From: Flavobacterium sp.
GTDB lineage: Bacteria; Bacteroidota; Bacteroidia; Flavobacteriales; Flavobacteriaceae
DNA: 64,000 nt
Reading direction: 5' to 3'
Assembly (NCBI RefSeq): GCF_028689845.1
Contig: NZ_JAQVCH010000013.1
Span: forward strand, 1-64,000
Shown: positions 40,586-50,330 of the stretch, piece by piece
Layout of the letters: each line of letters begins with the position of its first letter
How positions within the stretch are numbered: position 1 is the stretch's first letter
Notes under the pieces: generated by a model
The model's database searches: none
What the model was told of the DNA's origin: nothing
The model's input: the letters and a program-made list of their open reading frames with translations, nothing else
Position numbers and translations under genes: made by a program

Positions 40586-41641
40586 ATGGAACAAAATCTA
40601 CCACAAGGCATAGAAACTATGCAACAAGCTTATGATGTTGTTGATACTTTAAGTAAAGAAACATCTGGTGTAATTCAAAAGGCATTAAGAGCACAACTTG
40701 CCGTTATTCAATTGATTCAAAAACCAATTTTAGTAAGAACATGTATAGATACGGTTTTTGAAAACTTACATCAAGGTATTGAAGAGGCAACTAATGATTC
40801 GGAGATTAAATTGATGCGGCAACAGTCAGCTCTTTTAGTTCAAAGTACATTGTTTTTTTTTCAGGCGACAATTTTAAAAAATAAAAAAGAAAATAAAGAA
40901 GAAGGCAAAGAGTTGTTTAGAATTGCAACTCAGAACGTAGCTAGTTTTTCTGTTCAAATTTCTGAAACTGTTGCGAAAGGTATGTTAATAGGTGGTACAG
41001 CATCCGCTGCGTCCTTGGCTTTAGAAGTTGGAATTCCCTTAATTAAGAATTATTTTGAGAATAAAAAAGAAATAGAAAAAAATTTACCTGAGGAAAAAAA
41101 AGAAATGTTTCATAAACGATTTGTAAATTTCGTTTATGGATATTTTGAAAACAGCAAAGAGGAAGAGGAATATTTAAAACTTTTAGATAGTGTTTTTGAT
41201 AAATTTGAACGCAACAAAATGCTTTTGGGGAAATCAATTTTACTTTCTGAATTAATTATGAATAATTATCAGGATATTATAAACTTTAAATTAAAAACAG
41301 ATATTGATTTCTTGATAAAAAAGCAAAAGGAAATAGAAAGTATTAAAAATAATATATTTCGTGGATGGTATTTATTAATATACCCGTTTATTTTATTAGC
41401 ACTTTTAATTACATACATTATTGATTATTTTGCAAAGACAACTATCATAGAATCCTATTATATTGGTTACTGGTTGCTTTTCCCTATTCCAATTTACATT
41501 TATAAATATTTCAAAAATAGCATGAAAAAGAAGAAGCTATTAAATGAAGTAAATGGGATGGAAATTGCTCTCAATGAGAAAAAAGCTTCCTTAATTCATA
41601 AATACGAAAGTATTTCGAAAACTTTGAATCCGTATTCTTAA
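40586..41641 (+). CDS. uncharacterised 351-aa membrane protein with C-terminal TM pair and charged tail
   Basis: WYLLIYPFILLALLITYIIDYF and YYIGYWLLFPIPIYIYKYF; long helical N-terminus; no recognised domain. Confidence 0.75.
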   Translation: MEQNLPQGIETMQQAYDVVDTLSKETSGVIQKALRAQLAVIQLIQKPILVRTCIDTVFENLHQGIEEATNDSEIKLMRQQSALLVQSTLFFFQATILKNKKENKEEGKELFRIATQNVASFSVQISETVAKGMLIGGTASAASLALEVGIPLIKNYFENKKEIEKNLPEEKKEMFHKRFVNFVYGYFENSKEEEEYLKLLDSVFDKFERNKMLLGKSILLSELIMNNYQDIINFKLKTDIDFLIKKQKEIESIKNNIFRGWYLLIYPFILLALLITYIIDYFAKTTIIESYYIGYWLLFPIPIYIYKYFKNSMKKKKLLNEVNGMEIALNEKKASLIHKYESISKTLNPYS

Positions 41642-41692
41642 AATTCAAATTTTATAAAAATTAAAAATCACTTACCTTTACAAAAAAAATAG

Positions 41693-42232
41693 ATGCCAAC
41701 TCTTTTAGCTTTTGCAGGAAGCAATTCTTCTACTTCAATCAATCACCAACTCGTTACTTATTTAACGACACAAGTAAAAGAAACCTCGTTTGAATTATTC
41801 AACTTATCCGACATGGATTTGATTATTTACAGCGAAGACGAAGAACGCGAAAATGGTTTTCCCTCGTCAATCAAACAAATATATAAACACATTCAAGCGT
41901 CTAAAGGACTTTTAATTTCGGTTAATGAGCACAACAGTAATCCGTCTGCATTTTTTAAAAATGTCTTAGATTGGTTATCGCGTTTGGATAGAAAATTTTT
42001 AGAAGGAAAGAAAATATTTTTGCTTAGTGCTTCAACAGGAGCTCGAGGGGCAATAGGTTCGCAAGAAGTGGTGCATCAACTTATCCTTCGATTTGCTGGG
42101 GAAGTGGTAGATACGTATGCTTTTCCGAGTTTTAAAGATAACTTTTCTGTAGAAAATCAGCAGATTAGCAATGCAGAAATCAATCAGGATATTTTATCCA
42201 AATTGGCTCAGTTTGAAAACCAATTGAAATAA
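41693..42232 (+). CDS. NADPH-dependent FMN reductase family protein
   Basis: LLAFAGSNSSTSINHQLVTYL...SVNEHNSNPSAFFKNVLDWLSR; flavodoxin-like. Confidence 0.9.
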   Translation: MPTLLAFAGSNSSTSINHQLVTYLTTQVKETSFELFNLSDMDLIIYSEDEERENGFPSSIKQIYKHIQASKGLLISVNEHNSNPSAFFKNVLDWLSRLDRKFLEGKKIFLLSASTGARGAIGSQEVVHQLILRFAGEVVDTYAFPSFKDNFSVENQQISNAEINQDILSKLAQFENQLK

Positions 42233-42238
42233 CGTTTG

Positions 42239-43555
42239 ATGCTTAGAACTGTAAAAAGCTTTACGCTGGATAATCCTATTTTCTTTCAAGCCAATTTGTT
42301 AGAATGGGCCAATCAATTCCGTGAAGTGGTGTTTTTAGATTCCAATCAGTATCCACAAACCTATGGCAGTTATGATGCAATACTCGCTGTTGATTCGTTT
42401 ACCTCGTTACAAACGGATTATTTCCATGCTTTCGATGATTTGCAACAATACCAAAGTCAGACCAAAGACTGGTTATTTGGCTATTTGTCGTATGATTTAA
42501 AAAACGATACAGAAGCGTTGACTTCCAAAAATTTTGATGGTTTAGCTTTTCCTGATTTATATTTTTTTCAGCCCAAAAAGTTGTTTTTGATAAAAGACAA
42601 TAAAATTGAATTACATTATCTGCGACTTTGCGATGAGGAACTAGATTCTGATTTTGAAGCGATTACTTCAGCCCACAACCTACAACCCACAACCCACAAC
42701 CTACAACCCACAACCCACAACCCACAACCTTTCTCAATCCAACAACGCATTTCGAAAGAATCGTATATTGAAAAAGTATCTAAAATGCTAGAACACATTC
42801 ATCGTGGTGATATTTATGAAGCCAATTTTTGTATGGAATTTTATGCTGAAAAAGCAATTGTTAATCCAATAGAAACCTATAAAAAACTTAATCTAATTTC
42901 AGAACCTCCTTTTGCGGTTTATTTTAAAAATAACCAGCATTATTTGCTCTCGGCATCACCCGAACGCTATTTGAAAAAAGAGGGAACGAAAGTTATTTCT
43001 CAACCGATAAAAGGGACTTCAAAACGAAATGAAAATGCTGAATTAGATGCACAGTCTAAATTTGATTTAGAAAATAATTCCAAAGAAAGAGCTGAGAACG
43101 TGATGATTGTCGATTTAGTTCGCAATGATTTATCACGTACGGCTACCAAAGGTTCGGTTGCAGTAGAAGAATTATGTCAGAGTTACACCTTTAAACAAGT
43201 GCATCAATTAATTTCGACGGTCGTTTCTGAAGTAGAAAATTCTACTTCTCCGCTAGAAATTATTAAAACTACTTTTCCGATGGGAAGTATGACGGGAGCT
43301 CCAAAAATTTCGGCCATGAAAATCATCGAAGCGTTAGAAGAAACCAAACGCGGATTATACAGCGGAGCCGTTGGCTACTTTTCTCCTGAAGGCGATTTTG
43401 ATTTTAATGTGGTGATTCGTAGTATTTTATATAATGCTAAAAATCAATATCTTTCTTTTTCTGTCGGTAGTGCCATTACTTCAGAAGCTTCCCCAGAAAG
43501 TGAATACGAAGAATGCCTGTTAAAAGCAAAAGCAATGTTTGAAGTGCTTCAATAA
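42239..43555 (+). CDS. pabB: aminodeoxychorismate/anthranilate synthase component I
   Basis: Chorismate-binding domain: HRGDIYEANFCMEFYAE, PIKGTSKR, MIVDLVRNDLSR, FPMGSMTGAPKISAMKIIE. Confidence 0.92.
   Translation: MLRTVKSFTLDNPIFFQANLLEWANQFREVVFLDSNQYPQTYGSYDAILAVDSFTSLQTDYFHAFDDLQQYQSQTKDWLFGYLSYDLKNDTEALTSKNFDGLAFPDLYFFQPKKLFLIKDNKIELHYLRLCDEELDSDFEAITSAHNLQPTTHNLQPTTHNPQPFSIQQRISKESYIEKVSKMLEHIHRGDIYEANFCMEFYAEKAIVNPIETYKKLNLISEPPFAVYFKNNQHYLLSASPERYLKKEGTKVISQPIKGTSKRNENAELDAQSKFDLENNSKERAENVMIVDLVRNDLSRTATKGSVAVEELCQSYTFKQVHQLISTVVSEVENSTSPLEIIKTTFPMGSMTGAPKISAMKIIEALEETKRGLYSGAVGYFSPEGDFDFNVVIRSILYNAKNQYLSFSVGSAITSEASPESEYEECLLKAKAMFEVLQ
42672..42730. repeat. heptanucleotide tandem array (CCCACAA)n inside pabB CDS, 8 full units plus partial
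   Basis: cccacaa cctacaa cccacaa cccacaa cctacaa cccacaa cccacaa cccacaa cct; encodes HNLQPTTHNLQPTTHNPQP. Confidence 0.97.
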
Positions 43556-43608
43556 CTTTATAATTTCAAAATGAAATTGATTTATAATTAAAATAAGTAC
43601 TTTTGAAA

Positions 43609-44916
43609 ATGCTTACTAAATTTCAAAATCATTTATCAATCCATTTTCCTTTGCTGCAAAAGGCAAAAATTTTAATTGCACTCAGTGGCGGAATGGATAG
43701 CATGGTTTTGGTCACGTTGGTTTCAAAATTGAATATAAATTTTGCCGTGGCACATTGCAATTTTCAACTTCGGGATTTAGAAAGTGAGGGTGATGAAGAT
43801 TTTTTAAAATCCTATTGTAAGGAAAAGGAAATTCAAGGTTTTTTTCAAAAATTTGACACCAAACAATTTGCCGAAGATGAAAAATTATCTATTCAAATGG
43901 CTGCTCGGAATTTGCGTTACCATTGGTTTTATGAATTAGCTGAAAATGAAAATTTTGATTTTATTGCCACAGCTCACCATTTAGATGATCAAGTAGAAAC
44001 TTTTTTGATTAATTTTTCACGTGGCACAGGTTTAGAAGGTTTAACTGGAATTCCGTCCAAAAAAGATAAAATTATCCGACCTCTTTTAGTATTCTCGCGG
44101 GAAGAAATAGAAACATTTGCTCATGAAAATGCTATTCCTTGGCGGGAAGATAGTAGCAATGCATTGGATAAATACGGTCGAAATAAAATTCGACACCAAC
44201 TTGTCCCTGTTTTAAAAGAATTGAATCCAAGCTTTTTAAACTCGTTTGAAAAAACAATTCAGAACCTTCAACAAGCCCAATCTTTAGTAGAAGATGCTTC
44301 TCGCATTGTGTACCGAAAAGTCGTGCAAGATATTGAAAATCAGAAAATAATTAATCTTGCCGAATTGCTTCAGCTTTCTAATTATCAAGCATATTTATAC
44401 CAGTGGCTTTCGCCTTTTGGTTTTTCGGCATGGAAGGATGTCTATGAGTTGGTTCAAGCAACTTCAGGCAAGCAACTATTTTCAGAACATTTCAGGCTTT
44501 TGAAAGATAGAAAAACATTGATTCTTGAACCAAAAAACGAGGACCATCAGCACGAATATTGGATAGCTGAAACAGATAAAAAACTTAGTTTTCCCTTAAA
44601 CTTATCTTTTGAAGAAGTGAAAACAATTGCTCAAACTGATTCAAATGCGATTTTTGTGGATATTAATACGTTAAAATTTCCTTTATTGCTTCGCAAATGG
44701 CAGAAAGGTGATTATTTTTACCCTTTTGGAATGAATGGAAGGAAAAAACTAAGTAAATTTTTTAAAGACGAAAAATTTTCCTTGATTCAAAAAGAAAAAA
44801 CTTGGCTTTTGTGTTCTGATAATCAGATAGTTTGGCTTGTTGGTAAACGCATGGATGACCGATTTAAAGTAACACAGAATACACAAACAACACTAAAAAT
44901 AGAATTACTCGCATGA
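43609..44916 (+). CDS. tilS: tRNA(Ile)-lysidine synthase
   Basis: LIALSGGMDSMVLVTLV PP-loop; ATAHHLDDQVETFLINFSRGTGLEGL. Confidence 0.95.
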   Translation: MLTKFQNHLSIHFPLLQKAKILIALSGGMDSMVLVTLVSKLNINFAVAHCNFQLRDLESEGDEDFLKSYCKEKEIQGFFQKFDTKQFAEDEKLSIQMAARNLRYHWFYELAENENFDFIATAHHLDDQVETFLINFSRGTGLEGLTGIPSKKDKIIRPLLVFSREEIETFAHENAIPWREDSSNALDKYGRNKIRHQLVPVLKELNPSFLNSFEKTIQNLQQAQSLVEDASRIVYRKVVQDIENQKIINLAELLQLSNYQAYLYQWLSPFGFSAWKDVYELVQATSGKQLFSEHFRLLKDRKTLILEPKNEDHQHEYWIAETDKKLSFPLNLSFEEVKTIAQTDSNAIFVDINTLKFPLLLRKWQKGDYFYPFGMNGRKKLSKFFKDEKFSLIQKEKTWLLCSDNQIVWLVGKRMDDRFKVTQNTQTTLKIELLA

Positions 44917-46925
44917 AAAAATTATTATTTACGCTGCTTTCCCTATTTGTATTTACGCTTTCGCAGTCACAAATTTTAGATCCTGTAAAGTGGAAAACAG
45001 CAATCGAGAAAAAATCAGAAACCGAATTTTTATTAAAATTTGAAGCTACAATTCAAAAAGATTGGCATTTTTTCTCTCAATTCACACCCGATGGAGGTTC
45101 GTTACCTTCTGTTTTTAATTACGAAAACACCAAAGGAAATTATCAATTAGTAGGCAAAACAACCGAAAGCAAATACAAAAAAGTATATAGCGAAATTTTT
45201 GAAGTCGACGAATACATGTTTGAAGGTTCGGCTCAATTTTCTCAGCTTGTAAAAATTACGAATCCAGCATTAAAATCCATTAAAGTTGAGGTAGAATACC
45301 AAGCGTGTTTGGAACAATGTATTCAACAGTTTAAAAATTTTGAATTCAAATTGCCAGGCCGTCAAGAAGTTGCCAATGAAGTAATTGCATCAACTCCAAT
45401 AGATACCGCTAAAATTGATGCGACGGCAGTTGATACGGAAAGCACCATAGCTGTTGCTAAAACGGATAATAATTCTTTAAAAACTGAAAAGAAAGAAAAG
45501 CAAAAAGGACTTTGGACTATTTTTATTATTGCTTTTTTCTCTGGTTTTGCGGCCTTATTGACACCTTGTGTTTTTCCGATGATTCCAATGACGGTAAGTT
45601 TCTTTACGAAACAAAGTAAAGATCGAGCAAAAGGAATTAAGAATGCTATTATTTACGGATTTTCAATTATTATAATTTATGTTGTTTTAGGAATTTTTAT
45701 AACTTATGCTTTTGGTGCCGATTCGTTGAATGAATTATCAACGAGTGTTACTTTTAACGTAGTTTTCTTTGCTTTATTATTGTTTTTTGCCGCTTCATTT
45801 TTAGGAGCATTCGAGATTGTTTTACCTAATTCGTGGGCTAATAAAGTAGACCGTCAAGCGGATAGAGGAGGAATCATCGGTATCTTTTTTATGGCTTTAG
45901 CTTTGGCGATTGTCTCTTTCTCCTGTACAGGTCCAATTGTTGGGACATTAATCGTTGAAGCAGCTTCAAAAGGCGGAATTGCACCCATTGTTGGAATGCT
46001 AGGGTTTTCATCGGCCATAGCCTTACCATTTATGCTTTTTGCTTTATTTCCGGGTTGGATGAATTCCTTGCCAAAATCAGGCGGATGGTTAAATACCGTG
46101 AAAGTTTCGTTAGGATTTTTAGAATTGGCTTTTGCATTTAAATTTTTATCCAATGCCGATTTAGTATTACAATTACATTTGTTTGAACGCGAAACATTTT
46201 TAGCGATATGGATTGCCGTTTTTGGAATTTGGGCTTTATATTTATTCGGAAAACTCTCTTTGCCACACGATAGCCCAATGCAACATATTTCTGTTGGAAG
46301 ATTATTTATGGGATTATTTGTGTTGAGTTTTACCATTTATCTCGTTCCCGGACTTTGGGGAGCACCTTTAAAAATTATTTCTGGTTTTCCACCACCGTTG
46401 CATTATAGCGAAAGTCCAACTGGATTTGGCGGAAGCGGAGGCGGAGTTGCCGATACAAAAGCACTGCCCAAAGGAGGTCACATAGGGCCACATGGAATTA
46501 TTGCTTTTCATGTTTACGAAGATGGAATCGCTTATGCAAAAGAAGTAAACAAACCTGTTTTATTAGATTTTACGGGTTATGCATGTGTCAATTGTCGTAA
46601 AATGGAAGATTATGTTTGGTCTGATAAACGAATTCTTTCCATTTTAAAAAATGAAGTGGTGCTAATTTCTTTGTATGTAGATGATAAAAAAGAATTGCCT
46701 GAATCTGAAAAATATGTTTCACCTGAAACGGGTAAAAAAATCAAAACGATTGGAAATAAATGGAGTGATTTTCAAATTACAAAATACAAAGCCAATGCGC
46801 AACCTTATTATTTAATTTTGGATGTAGAAGGAAATACCCTTTCTGATGCTCCGGCGAGTTATAATCCGGATATTGATTTCTATGAAAAATGGTTACATGA
46901 CGGAATAGGTAAGTTTATAAAGTAA
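44913..46925 (+). CDS. DsbD-like thiol:disulfide interchange protein
   Basis: N-terminal DsbD domain, LLTPCVFPMIPMTVSFF core, C-terminal thioredoxin CVNCRKMEDYVW. Confidence 0.93.
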   Translation: MKKLLFTLLSLFVFTLSQSQILDPVKWKTAIEKKSETEFLLKFEATIQKDWHFFSQFTPDGGSLPSVFNYENTKGNYQLVGKTTESKYKKVYSEIFEVDEYMFEGSAQFSQLVKITNPALKSIKVEVEYQACLEQCIQQFKNFEFKLPGRQEVANEVIASTPIDTAKIDATAVDTESTIAVAKTDNNSLKTEKKEKQKGLWTIFIIAFFSGFAALLTPCVFPMIPMTVSFFTKQSKDRAKGIKNAIIYGFSIIIIYVVLGIFITYAFGADSLNELSTSVTFNVVFFALLLFFAASFLGAFEIVLPNSWANKVDRQADRGGIIGIFFMALALAIVSFSCTGPIVGTLIVEAASKGGIAPIVGMLGFSSAIALPFMLFALFPGWMNSLPKSGGWLNTVKVSLGFLELAFAFKFLSNADLVLQLHLFERETFLAIWIAVFGIWALYLFGKLSLPHDSPMQHISVGRLFMGLFVLSFTIYLVPGLWGAPLKIISGFPPPLHYSESPTGFGGSGGGVADTKALPKGGHIGPHGIIAFHVYEDGIAYAKEVNKPVLLDFTGYACVNCRKMEDYVWSDKRILSILKNEVVLISLYVDDKKELPESEKYVSPETGKKIKTIGNKWSDFQITKYKANAQPYYLILDVEGNTLSDAPASYNPDIDFYEKWLHDGIGKFIK

Positions 46926-46932
46926 ATTAAAG

Positions 46933-46957
46933 AGGAGCTAGAACGCTCCTTTTTTAT
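46933..46957. terminator. terminator-like hairpin between convergent genes
   Basis: aggagc tagaac gctcct tttttattt. Confidence 0.6.
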
Positions 46958-48031
46958 TTAAACCACATGTTTTTCAATATAATTGGAATTTAAAAGATAA
47001 AGAGCTCCCATGTATTTCAAATTAAACGAAATGACATTACCTACTTTATAATTCGTTTTGGAATGGGTAATATCCACCACTAACATATCCGAACTCGCAT
47101 CGATAATTTGAATATTTTTATCTTCAACTTCAAGGTATTGCGGTTGCATATCCAATAAACCAATATCTAAAATAGCCCGTAGCGAAGTGCCGCTTAAATC
47201 GTCTACATTTTCCATAGAAAAGAAGTTTCCTGCTACATTTTCACCTAATTCACCATCGGGAATATTCGGTTTTTCGGTAATCTCGATAATTTCGGCATAC
47301 ATTTTAAACACATCGTGATGCATTCCTTTGATGGTTTTACCGGTGAATAAATCTTTTCCAAAAAAGAGGGCTTCACCTATCCGAAAATGATTCACAGCAA
47401 TAGGTCTTGCATTTTTTAAAATTAACGGAACAGCTACCGACGTCCCGCCTGAAACCCAAGGAATTGTTATGTTAAACTTTGCTTCAATGAGTTGTTTGTA
47501 TAAACTAAGTTGGATTAATTTATCTTGTGTAGGCATCACGCCGCTCAAACAGTTGAGGTTGGTTCCGATGCCACGTATTTCAATATTTGGAAGATGGAGT
47601 ACTTCTTCATAAAAAGCGATTAAATCTTCGCCCATGACGCCTTCCCGCAAGTCGCCCATTTCAATCATAATGATGATTTTGTGGGTTTTGTTTTGCTTTT
47701 TTGCTTCTTCAGAAAGGAGTTTTATGGTATAAATTTCGGTGTTAAAACTCACATCGGCAAACTTCACTATTTTTTCAATGCTTCTTTTAGCTGGAGGTTT
47801 AATATAAACCGTTTGAACAGTTGGATCAAGCGATTTTATTTTTTTTAAATTACTAATGCGAGAGTCATGCATTTCAGTTACACCCAAATTCAAAATTTCT
47901 TTAATAAATAGGGTGTTGCCACACAAAATTTTAGAAACGACACCCCATTCAATTCCACGCGATTGAAAAAGCTCTTGTAAAAAAGCATAATTTTCGTGTA
48001 GTTTTTTTCTGTTTAAGGTCAGATAAGCCAT
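46958..48031 (-). CDS. alanine/ornithine racemase-family PLP enzyme (Orr/YhfX-like)
   Basis: WGVVSKILCGN PLP-Lys context; IIMIEMGDLREGVMGEDL; VNHFRIGEALFFGKDL. Confidence 0.85.
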   Translation of the reverse strand: MAYLTLNRKKLHENYAFLQELFQSRGIEWGVVSKILCGNTLFIKEILNLGVTEMHDSRISNLKKIKSLDPTVQTVYIKPPAKRSIEKIVKFADVSFNTEIYTIKLLSEEAKKQNKTHKIIIMIEMGDLREGVMGEDLIAFYEEVLHLPNIEIRGIGTNLNCLSGVMPTQDKLIQLSLYKQLIEAKFNITIPWVSGGTSVAVPLILKNARPIAVNHFRIGEALFFGKDLFTGKTIKGMHHDVFKMYAEIIEITEKPNIPDGELGENVAGNFFSMENVDDLSGTSLRAILDIGLLDMQPQYLEVEDKNIQIIDASSDMLVVDITHSKTNYKVGNVISFNLKYMGALYLLNSNYIEKHVV

Positions 48032-49182
48032 TAGATTTTAATTTTTCTGGGTATTGATTTTGAAATTCGAGTTAACAATTCATAGTTTAACTGGTTGCTA
48101 TTCTCGCTAAAGGAAGCAACAGTGACATCCAAATTTTCTTGCCGCCCGATAAGGATAACTTCTTCGCCAATTCGAACATTCGGAATCTCGGATACGTCTA
48201 CCACAATCATATTCATATTTACTGTTCCAACCACCATGCAGCGATGTTGGCTAATTAAAACACGTCCTTTATTGCTTAACATTCTGCTGTATCCATGCGA
48301 ATAGCCAATGGGAATGATGGCAATTTTCATGTTTTCTTTTGCCATATAGCTGGTTCCGTAGCCAATAAATTCAAAAGCTTTTACCTTTTTTAAACTCATC
48401 ACTTGGCTTTTCCAAGAAATGACACGTTTTAAAGGGTCAATTTTCTTTTTTTGAGTGGTTATAAAACTCGCAAAAACTTCTGGACTTGGCCATAAACCGT
48501 ATTGCATAATTCCGATGCGAACCATGTCCATTTGGGTTTCAGGAAACATCATCGAAGCAGCTGAACAAGCCGAATGTCTTATTTTTGGTTTAAAATTTTT
48601 AATACAAAAATAGGCGTAAATCTTTTCAAAACGTTCAATTTGACTTTTCACTCGAAAGAAATTTTCCATACTTTCTGCTCCAGCATAATGGGTGCACAAT
48701 CCTTTAAACTCAATATGATTTTCTTCTTTTTTAAGCAAATCAATTAACGGATTTAATTCTTTTTGTTCAAATCCAGTTCGGTTCATTCCTGTTTCTACTT
48801 CAAGATGAATTATGGCTTTTTTCTTTAGTTTTTTACTGAGCTTAATAGCAGTTTCTAAACGCTTTTTCTCAAAAACATAAAATTCAATATCATTCAGAAT
48901 TACCCATTCTAAAGCTTTATTCGACACAAATCCCATGATCATAATGGTCACTTGACGGGGAAAAAGTTGTTGAATCAGTTGAGCTTCGGCAACATCAAAA
49001 ACAGAAAAATGCGTCACTCCACATTTGTAGGCCATGGAGACAAATTCTTCAATTCCGTGACCATATGCATTTCCTTTAACGACAGAAGAAAGAATTGTTT
49101 TTTTATTAAAACTCTTTTTTAAAAACGCTAAATTGTGGAGGTATGCCTCTTGATTGAGTTCTATAATGGAGTTATCATGCAT
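48031..49182 (-). CDS. alr: alanine racemase
   Basis: SSVVKGNAYGHGIEEF PLP-Lys, EVETGMNRTGF, FIGYGTSY, VRIGIMQYGLWPS. Confidence 0.93.
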   Translation of the reverse strand: MHDNSIIELNQEAYLHNLAFLKKSFNKKTILSSVVKGNAYGHGIEEFVSMAYKCGVTHFSVFDVAEAQLIQQLFPRQVTIMIMGFVSNKALEWVILNDIEFYVFEKKRLETAIKLSKKLKKKAIIHLEVETGMNRTGFEQKELNPLIDLLKKEENHIEFKGLCTHYAGAESMENFFRVKSQIERFEKIYAYFCIKNFKPKIRHSACSAASMMFPETQMDMVRIGIMQYGLWPSPEVFASFITTQKKKIDPLKRVISWKSQVMSLKKVKAFEFIGYGTSYMAKENMKIAIIPIGYSHGYSRMLSNKGRVLISQHRCMVVGTVNMNMIVVDVSEIPNVRIGEEVILIGRQENLDVTVASFSENSNQLNYELLTRISKSIPRKIKI

Positions 49183-50326
49183 CGTTTAAATCTTTACAAA
49201 TTTGATAAAAAACTTTTATGCCCGTTGCTATAATTTCATCCGGAAAATCATAATCCGGGTTATGTAAATCGGGTGTTTCTAAACCAGCTCCAAGACCAAA
49301 TAATGCTCCAGCATAATGAGCTGTAAAAAGGCCGAAGTCTTCGCCCCAGCGAAAAGGTGTTTCCTTTTTTAGTAAATTATAACCAAGCTTTTTGGTGGCA
49401 TCAGCAATGAGTTGAACTGCTGCTGGATTGTTTTCATTGGCATAAAATGGTTCAATCCACTTGACAGAATATTTTAATTGATGTAATTTACTAACGGCAT
49501 TTACTTTTTCTACCAATATTTTTTGAAGCTCTTTAATTCCAGCATTGTTTTTACATCGAATAGTAAAATGAACTTCGGCATTCCCAGCAGAAACACCATA
49601 GGCTTTTTTTCCCATTGATGAAAAAATAGGAGTGACTAATGTAAAATCGTTTTGTTGTAAGTTTGGTTGGTTTAAAGTATGGAATTGTTGAGTAATTTCA
49701 GCCATTGCTACTGCTGGATTGATTCCATTTTCAGGTTCGCCTGCATGTGCCGTTTTTCCTTGAAGCATAATTTTTAGGCTAACTACGGCACAAGTAAAGG
49801 CATTTTCTTTAACAACGATTTGATTTTTTGGAAAATTGGGAAGGTTATGCAGAGCAAACACAAAATCAGGCTGTAAGGTTTTAAAAAATTCATTTTTCAT
49901 CACTTTTGCTGCTCCTTTTCCGTTTTCTTCAGAAGGTTGAAACAACAAAATTACTTTTCCTCGTGCTAACTTCTTTTGTGCTAAGACAGTCGCTAATCCA
50001 CATAAAATTGCCATGTGTCCGTCGTGTCCACAAGAATGTGCCACACCCTTATGCACAGATTGATGCTCAAAATTATTTAGTTCTTTAATAGGTAAAGCAT
50101 CTAATTCACAGCGAAAGAGTAGCGTTTTACCTTCTTCTTCACCGTGATAAATGGCGATGATTCCTGTTTTTCCAATTTGCGTGTGGCATTCGTCAGGCTT
50201 GTGTTTTTCTAAAAATGCTAAAATACGTTCGCTAGTTTGTTGTTCTTTTCCTGATAATTCTGGATTTTTGTGCAATTCTTTTCGCAAACGAATTAACGAT
50301 TCCATTCGATTATTTAAATTTTCCAT
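49175..50326 (-). CDS. M20 family amidohydrolase/aminoacylase
   Basis: RKELHKNPELSGKE; HSCGHDGHMAILCGLA; FQPSEENGKGA. Confidence 0.93.
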   Translation of the reverse strand: MENLNNRMESLIRLRKELHKNPELSGKEQQTSERILAFLEKHKPDECHTQIGKTGIIAIYHGEEEGKTLLFRCELDALPIKELNNFEHQSVHKGVAHSCGHDGHMAILCGLATVLAQKKLARGKVILLFQPSEENGKGAAKVMKNEFFKTLQPDFVFALHNLPNFPKNQIVVKENAFTCAVVSLKIMLQGKTAHAGEPENGINPAVAMAEITQQFHTLNQPNLQQNDFTLVTPIFSSMGKKAYGVSAGNAEVHFTIRCKNNAGIKELQKILVEKVNAVSKLHQLKYSVKWIEPFYANENNPAAVQLIADATKKLGYNLLKKETPFRWGEDFGLFTAHYAGALFGLGAGLETPDLHNPDYDFPDEIIATGIKVFYQICKDLNDA

Positions 50327-50330
50327 TTGC

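Noticed and set aside
45854-46336. 160-aa antisense ORF inside the dsbD-like gene
   Set aside because: Entirely opposite a well-supported CDS; low-complexity composition typical of antisense of membrane protein codons.
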